A stretch of DNA of 64,000 nucleotides from the NCBI GenBank assembly GCA_029960955.1, contig JASBVS010000033.1, positions 28,426-92,425 on the forward strand. Direction: 5' to 3'. A program made the position numbers and the translations under genes. This DNA comes from Bacillota bacterium. GTDB taxonomy: Bacteria > Bacillota > Sulfobacillia > JAIMAT01. The notes beneath the pieces are model-generated. The model searched no databases. It had not been told where the DNA came from and was given only the letters and a program-made list of their open reading frames with translations. Shown in pieces: positions 61,377 through 64,000 of this stretch. Position 1 is the stretch's first letter, and every line of letters starts with the position of its first letter.

Positions 61377-63488
61377 AGCGGCGCGCATGAGCAGGTTGGT
61401 CAGCTCCATCAGCGCCGCCACGGCGGTGTTGAAGTCGAAGCGCTCCAGGTCGGCGGTGACGCGGTGGACGGTCCGGTGCATGGCGCGGACCAGGTCGATC
61501 TCGCGCACCCGCCCGCCCGCCTCCTCCGCCTCGGAGGCGTCCGCCTCGTCCAGGCCCTCGCCCAGCGCCGCCAGCGCCACCCGCCAGACCCGGTTGAGGA
61601 AGCGGTGGACGCCGCCGATCCCCGTGGAGCTCCAGGGTCCCCCCTGCTCCCAGGGGCCCATGAACATCAGGTAGACGCGGACCACGTCGGCGCCGTAGCG
61701 CTGGACCAGGTCGTCGGGCGCCACCACGTTGCCGCGCGACTTGGACATGCGCTGGCCGTCCTCGGCCAGGACGACGCCCTGGTTCTTCAGGCGCAGGAAG
61801 GGCTCGTCGAAGTCGACCAGGCCCAGGTCGCGCAGCACCTTGGTGAAGAAGCGGGCGTACAGCAGGTGCATCACCGCGTGCTCGGCGCCGCCGGTGTACT
61901 GGTCGACCGGCAGCCAGTAGGCCGCTTCCTCGGGGTCCCAGGGGCGGTCCTGCTCGTGCGGGCTCAGGTAGCGGAACCAGTACCAGCTCGAGTCGACGAA
62001 GGTGTCCATGGTGTCGGTCTCGCGCTGGGCCGGGCCGCCGCAGCGCGGGCAGGCGGTGTGCAGGAAGGCCTCGTCGCGCTTGAGCGGCGACTCGCCCGTG
62101 GGCAGGAACTCCGCCTCCTCGGGGAGCAGCACCGGCAGCCGGTCGTCCGGGACGGGCACCGTCCCGCAGCGGTCGCAGTAGACGACGGGGATGGGCGTCC
62201 CCCAGTACCTCTGCCGGCTGATCAGCCAGTCGCGCATGCGGTAATGGACGGTCCGCCGCCCGATCCCCCGCGCCTCCACCGCGTCGGCCAGGCGCTGCCA
62301 GCCCTCGTCGTTGGGGAGCCCCGTGAACTCGCCCGAGTCGACCATGCGGCCCGGTCCCGTATACGCCTCCTCCAGCGGCCGGCCGTCCCACCCCGGCGGG
62401 GCGATCACCACCGGGACGCGCAGGCCGTAGCGGCGGGCGAAATCGAAGTCGCGCTCGTCGTGCGCGGGCACGCCCATGATGGCGCCGGTGCCGTAGGAGA
62501 GGAGGACGTAGTCGGCGATCCAGATCGGGACGGGCTCGCCCGTGAACGGGTGGACGGCGTAGGCGCCGGTGAAGGCACCGTCGCGCACGTGCTCGGTGGA
62601 GAGCCGCTCGATCTCGCTCTCGCGCGAGCTCTTGTAGCGGTAACGCTCCACTTCCTCGCGGCGGTCGGGGGTGACGATCTCGTCGACCAGCGGGTGCTCG
62701 GGTGCCAGCACGCAGAAGGAGGCCCCGAAGAGGGTGTCGATGCGGGTGGTGAAGGTCCGGAAGCGGAGGTCGGGCCGCCCGGCCACCTGCCACTCGAACT
62801 CGACGCCCTCGGAGCGGCCGATCCAGTTCCGCTGCATGGTGACGATGGGTTCCGGCCAGTCGATCTTGGAGAAGTCGAGGAGCTCGTCGGCGTAGGCGGT
62901 GATGCGGAAGAACCACTGCTCGAGATCGCGCCGGATCACCGGCGTGCCGCAGCGCTCGCAGCGGCGATCCTCCCCCACCACCTGCTCGCGGGCGAGCGTG
63001 GTGTTGCAGCTGGGGCACCAGTCGACCGGCGCCATCTTCCGGTAGGCCAAGCCGCGCTCCAGCATGCGCAGGAAGAACCACTGGTTCCACCGGTAGTACT
63101 CGGGTTCGCAGGTGACCACCTCGCGGCTCCAGTCGAACATGGCGCCCATGGAGCGCAGCTGGCCGCGCATCCGCTCGATGTTCCGGTAGGTCCAGATGCG
63201 CGGGTGGACGCCCCGCTTGATGGCGGCGTTCTCGGCCGGGAGGCCGAAGGCGTCGAAGCCCATGGGGAAGAGGACGTTGTAGCCCCGCATGCGCAGGAAG
63301 CGCGCGCGGGCATCCGAGGGCGTCATGGCGTACCAGTGCCCGATGTGCAGGTCGCCGCTGGGATAAGGAAGCATGGTCAGCGCATAGAACTTGGGCCGCC
63401 CGGGATCGATCCGGCTCCGGTAGATCCCTTCTTCCTCCCAGCGCCGCGACCACTTCTCCTCGATACCCCGGAAATCGTAGTCGGGCAC
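61014..63488 (-). CDS. leuS: Leucine-tRNA ligase
   Basis: LeuRS, 824 residues, full length. The HIGH motif is in PYPSGDLHIGHW (H48-H51), the CP1 editing domain has TRIDTLFGASF and SYGTGAIMGVPAHDERD, zinc-type Cys pairs are in CPSCNTTL and CERCG, and RMSKSRGNV lies near residue 580. GTG 63488 has GGGGGG 6 bases upstream; the track ORF runs on through the leader. A sigma-A promoter and a 10-bp hairpin precede it. Its 3' end is duplicated at 59553-59915. Confidence 0.96.
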   Translation of the reverse strand: MPDYDFRGIEEKWSRRWEEEGIYRSRIDPGRPKFYALTMLPYPSGDLHIGHWYAMTPSDARARFLRMRGYNVLFPMGFDAFGLPAENAAIKRGVHPRIWTYRNIERMRGQLRSMGAMFDWSREVVTCEPEYYRWNQWFFLRMLERGLAYRKMAPVDWCPSCNTTLAREQVVGEDRRCERCGTPVIRRDLEQWFFRITAYADELLDFSKIDWPEPIVTMQRNWIGRSEGVEFEWQVAGRPDLRFRTFTTRIDTLFGASFCVLAPEHPLVDEIVTPDRREEVERYRYKSSRESEIERLSTEHVRDGAFTGAYAVHPFTGEPVPIWIADYVLLSYGTGAIMGVPAHDERDFDFARRYGLRVPVVIAPPGWDGRPLEEAYTGPGRMVDSGEFTGLPNDEGWQRLADAVEARGIGRRTVHYRMRDWLISRQRYWGTPIPVVYCDRCGTVPVPDDRLPVLLPEEAEFLPTGESPLKRDEAFLHTACPRCGGPAQRETDTMDTFVDSSWYWFRYLSPHEQDRPWDPEEAAYWLPVDQYTGGAEHAVMHLLYARFFTKVLRDLGLVDFDEPFLRLKNQGVVLAEDGQRMSKSRGNVVAPDDLVQRYGADVVRVYLMFMGPWEQGGPWSSTGIGGVHRFLNRVWRVALAALGEGLDEADASEAEEAGGRVREIDLVRAMHRTVHRVTADLERFDFNTAVAALMELTNLLMRAAQQGLAQSAAYRQAVERLLLCLAPMAPFLSEELWHRLGHASSIHLESWPEADPAALVDEEVVVVVQVNGRVRERISVPRGLPEEELARRALESVRDRPYVAGKPVRRLITVPDKLVNVVVG

Positions 63489-63520
63489 GCTCGTCCCCCC
63501 GTCTCCGATCTTCGAAAGGT

Positions 63521-63551
63521 GAAGCCCGTCTCCCACCCCGGGACGGGCTTC
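63521..63551 (-). promoter_or_regulatory. Hairpin in the leuS leader
   Basis: GAAGCCCGTC and GACGGGCTTC form a perfect 10-bp stem with an 11-base loop in the roughly 88-nt leuS leader. The loop side reads GGGGTGGGA on the RNA strand, faintly like a T-box core, but the leader is too short for a T-box. It may be a small attenuator or a structural element. Confidence 0.4.
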
Positions 63552-63583
63552 GGCCGCGCCGCAGTCGGCATGATTTGGCTCGA

Positions 63584-63613
63584 ATTCTAGCGATTCCGGC
63601 GCCGCGCTGTCAA
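63584..63613 (-). promoter_or_regulatory. leuS promoter
   Basis: On the minus strand TTGACA (63613-63608), an 18-bp spacer and TAGAAT (63589-63584) form a near-consensus sigma-A promoter, with a predicted start near 63577. The same hexamer pair and spacing occur at 39131. Confidence 0.8.
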
Positions 63614-63632
63614 TTCGCCGCCAGCCTGCCGC

Positions 63633-63638
63633 TAGAAT
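63633..63638 (+). promoter_or_regulatory. -10 element for the DUF2905 gene
   Basis: TAGAAT lies 68 bases before the DUF2905 start, divergent from the leuS promoter. The best -35, TGTCAA at 63608-63613 (19-bp spacer), is the complement of the leuS -35, so the two promoters would share that hexamer. Confidence 0.35.
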
Positions 63639-63705
63639 AGGCGCTGGAGACGGCGCCGGCCGGCGCGGCGGCACGCGCCGGGAGCCGCTCCGGGAGGGGA
63701 GAGAG

Positions 63706-63921
63706 ATGGAGATCGGGCGCTGGCTGATGCTCTTCGGCGCCCTGCTGCTGGCGGTGGGCGCGCTCTTCTACCTGGGCGGCCGCTGGCTGCATCTGGGGCG
63801 GCTGCCCGGGGACTTCGTCTGGCAGCACGGCTCCTTCACGCTCTATGCCCCGCTGGCCTCCTCGCTCCTGCTCAGCCTGGTGCTCACCCTGCTGCTCAAC
63901 CTCTTCCTGGGCCGGCGCTAG
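63706..63921 (+). CDS. DUF2905 small membrane protein
   Basis: A 71-residue protein with two membrane helices (WLMLFGALLLAVGALFYLGG and LASSLLLSLVLTLLLNLFLG) joined by LGRLPGDFVW, the DUF2905 hallmark. Function is unknown; it is common in Firmicutes. ATG start with GGGAGAGAG upstream. The 79 bases after it up to the window end show no recognisable gene. Confidence 0.9.
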   Translation: MEIGRWLMLFGALLLAVGALFYLGGRWLHLGRLPGDFVWQHGSFTLYAPLASSLLLSLVLTLLLNLFLGRR

Positions 63922-64000
63922 GGCGGCGCCGGCCGGGGGCGCTGCGCGCGCCGGCCCCGCGGCGGCGGCCGGTCAGGAGGGCGCGGCGCCGCCCTGCGGC

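Noticed and set aside
63521-63551. T-box riboswitch upstream of leuS
   Set aside because: A GGGGTGGGA string recalls the T-box core, but the leader from the predicted start is under 100 nt, with no specifier hairpin or following terminator.
58092-63590. 1832-aa plus-strand ORF spanning the trpS/leuS region
   Set aside because: It is an antisense shadow of trpS, trpS and leuS kept open by GC-rich codon bias; the minus-strand genes have clear domains, and the internal protein repeat merely reflects the tandem duplication.

Overview
The window reads as chromosome of a high-GC, endospore-forming member of the Bacillota (Firmicutes), of the Symbiobacterium, Thermaerobacter or Limnochordia kind; I cannot fix the genus. 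The grounds are an alpha/beta-type small acid-soluble spore protein gene, a SpoVK-type AAA ATPase, the Bacillus-like order miaB-ymcA-mutS-mutL-miaA and spoVK-(GTPase)-glnR-glnA, RNase Y next to ymdB, and strong Shine-Dalgarno sequences with many GTG and TTG starts. Coding density is very high, with many 4-base ATGA, GTGA or TTGA overlaps.

Layout. 1-2781: DNA repair genes cinA (partial), thpR, recA, recX. 2782-3006: a probable structured ncRNA with its own promoter and terminator. 3.1-6.8 kb: rny, ymdB, a PHP phosphoesterase and an unknown gene, then a convergent Lrp-type regulator. 7.5-14.6 kb: miaB, a YlbF/YmcA gene, mutS, mutL, miaA. 14.7-17.4 kb: glycosyltransferase, six-hairpin-type protein and cupin. 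17.5-21.5 kb (minus): MacAB-type ABC exporter. 21.7-25.3 kb: spoVK, a degenerate GTPase, glnR, glnA. 25.4-30.6 kb: etfB, etfA, an EtfD-like membrane Fe-S oxidoreductase and an acyl-CoA dehydrogenase, which together could move electrons from acyl-CoA to quinone. 30.6-35.6 kb: a LexA-like regulator without its catalytic dyad, divergent from separate coaB and coaC, then a four-subunit 2-oxoacid:ferredoxin oxidoreductase.

35.7-45.1 kb is more accessory: unknown genes, a thioesterase, an RluA-type pseudouridine synthase, arginine deiminase, and a compositionally distinct patch (39.13-41.27 kb) with an autoregulated-looking operon of a ribbon-helix-helix/ParB-like protein and a guanylate-kinase-like protein, followed by an unknown lipoprotein. 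Then come a membrane protein, a cupredoxin-like lipoprotein, an aldehyde dehydrogenase, a TIGR04086-type membrane protein and the spore protein. 45.1-56.2 kb (minus): DinG-type helicase-exonuclease, a histidine phosphatase, the SAH/MTA recycling set (deaminase, ahcY, mtnP), ndk, an FAH-family enzyme and a phosphatase-like polytopic membrane protein. 56.4-58.0 kb: motA and motB.

58.0-63.9 kb (minus) holds leuS, trpS and a membrane protein gene, disrupted by a 1461-bp tandem duplication that yields two identical trpS genes separated by an orphan 3' end of leuS. This duplication, the dyad-less LexA-like protein, the recX-rny RNA and the ParB/guanylate-kinase operon are the observations most worth follow-up. 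All family assignments are by eye from sequence; no searches were run.
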